A stretch of 64,000 bases of DNA from Veillonellaceae bacterium. GTDB lineage: Bacteria; Bacillota; Negativicutes; Veillonellales; Dialisteraceae. The notes under the pieces are model-generated. The model ran no database searches. It worked only from the letters and a program-made list of their open reading frames with translations, and was not told where the DNA came from. The DNA is taken from the NCBI GenBank assembly GCA_025992895.1, contig DAJPGA010000001.1:248001-312000 (forward strand), read 5' to 3'. Every line of letters starts with the position of its first letter. Within the stretch, counting starts at the first letter, position 1. The position numbers and the translations under genes were made by a program. Shown here in pieces: positions 63,205 to 64,000 of the stretch.

Positions 63205-64000
63205 TGATTCAACAAGAAAGACAGAATAATATCATAAATATATTAGGAGGTCATTCTTATGCCATGTAAAACCAAAGCGTCCCCGGAGGAAATGTTAGAC
63301 CAGATTGCTTCATATCTCTATCAGGGTGTTACGATTACCCAGGCAGCTGAAAATCTTCATATGAGCCGCATAACATTCAGAAAATGGGTCCTCCGGTATA
63401 AAGAGGAGGGCTTTAAGGGATTGCGGCCCAGGCAGCATTTGTCTTACTACTCCAATCAGATGAAGATCCAGGCCGTAAAGGAATATCTTAAAGGCAGTGT
63501 TTCCATGCTTTCCGTCTGTGCCAAATACAGAATTTCCGGCACACTCTCCCTTAAAACATGGATTGAGGCGTATAATGAGCATAAGTTGACAGACCTCGTT
63601 TCTGAAGGAGGAGATCTTATGGGCAAACGCCAGCAATCGGTCAAGGAAGAGCGAGTCAGAATCGTTCAGGAGTGCATCGCCAGTGGATGCGATTATAACA
63701 AGATAGCCAAGAAGTACAACATGTCCTACCAAACGCTCTACACATGGGTAAAAAAGTTCAAGGAAATGGGCGAAGTTGGTCTTGAGGATTACAGAGGAAA
63801 GCCGATCAGGCTCCAAACGCCCCGGACCGAAGAAGAACAGCTGCGTCAGGAGAATGCCAGACTTCTTGAAGAACAGAAGGATCTTATAGCAGAGATTGCC
63901 CTGCTAAAAAAAAAGATGGAGATAGAGGAAAGGTTGCGTTCCTCGAAGGATTCAGCCTTACTCACCTTCTCAGAGATTTTAAAGCCATAAAAGAAGTCCA
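63205..64000 (+). mobile_element. IS3-family (IS150-like) insertion sequence, copy 2 (cut by window edge)
   Basis: Begins TGGTATGATTCAACAAG as in copy 1 and matches it up to the window end with only a couple of base changes seen (one gives Gly to Ser, one is silent near 63384). It lies in the opposite orientation to copy 1. It has inserted in repeat DNA (GGACTTCGTCCG module) after the symporter. Confidence 0.88.
63259..63990 (+). CDS. IS3-family transposase OrfA (copy 2)
   Basis: 243 residues, same start context (AGGAGG then ATG) and two helix-turn-helix units as copy 1, with KGSVSM in place of KGGVSM. The A9 slippage run is at 63906-63914. The OrfB frame (KKKDGDRGKVAFLEGF...) begins there and leaves the window. 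Confidence 0.88.
   Translation: MPCKTKASPEEMLDQIASYLYQGVTITQAAENLHMSRITFRKWVLRYKEEGFKGLRPRQHLSYYSNQMKIQAVKEYLKGSVSMLSVCAKYRISGTLSLKTWIEAYNEHKLTDLVSEGGDLMGKRQQSVKEERVRIVQECIASGCDYNKIAKKYNMSYQTLYTWVKKFKEMGEVGLEDYRGKPIRLQTPRTEEEQLRQENARLLEEQKDLIAEIALLKKKMEIEERLRSSKDSALLTFSEILKP

Overview
The window (about 50% GC) looks like the replication-origin region of a Negativicutes chromosome, most like Dialister or a close relative. The evidence is dnaA-dnaN-yaaA-recF of Firmicutes type next to DnaA boxes, a DnaA-trio and two perfect parS sites, together with diderm features: an OmpA-type porin, two-partner secretion (Tps) proteins, an autotransporter-like adhesin and PilB/PilT/PilC. The genus is an inference; I could not run a search.

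Left part (1-38.5 kb, minus strand): a surface-adhesin island. In transcription order it holds (i) the 5' two-thirds or more of an autotransporter-like adhesin, cut by an insertion sequence; (ii) an IS3-family element; (iii) a 12.4-kb remnant of a giant filamentous adhesin (tpsA2) that lost about 3,360 N-terminal residues at the same IS; (iv) a complete giant paralogue (tpsA1, about 6,409 residues if read through) split near its 3' end by a 7-bp tandem duplication; (v) the start of the TpsB/FhaC outer-membrane transporter, running off the left edge. The three intact 5' ends (autotransporter, tpsA1, tpsB) share an upstream box, GTATAC-N4-GKATA, 26-27 bp before a -10-like element, which suggests one regulon.

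Middle part (38.9-50 kb): tRNA-Arg(CCT); a SAP-domain protein; a HAD phosphatase with no normal start codon; a pilB-pilT-pilC operon; tRNA-Trp and tRNA-Arg(ACG) under one promoter; an FAD-dependent reductase behind a near-perfect 22-bp palindrome; a RhuM-family protein; and a three-part exonuclease/RNase H1-N/RNase HI fusion with a small upstream gene.

Right part (50-64 kb): a bipartite oriC around dnaA, dnaN, yaaA and recF; a 0.9-kb gene-free stretch with a 144-bp tandem repeat; parS sites; a DciA-like DUF721 protein with a zinc ribbon; two tandem polyphosphate kinases 2; an OmpA porin; a frameshifted HAD gene; a sodium:solute symporter; and a second copy of the IS, inverted relative to the first, so the two copies bracket the origin.

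Intergenic spaces are full of related GC-rich repeats. One family has eight copies, each with a variable arm whose two sides change together, so it is probably a structured element.
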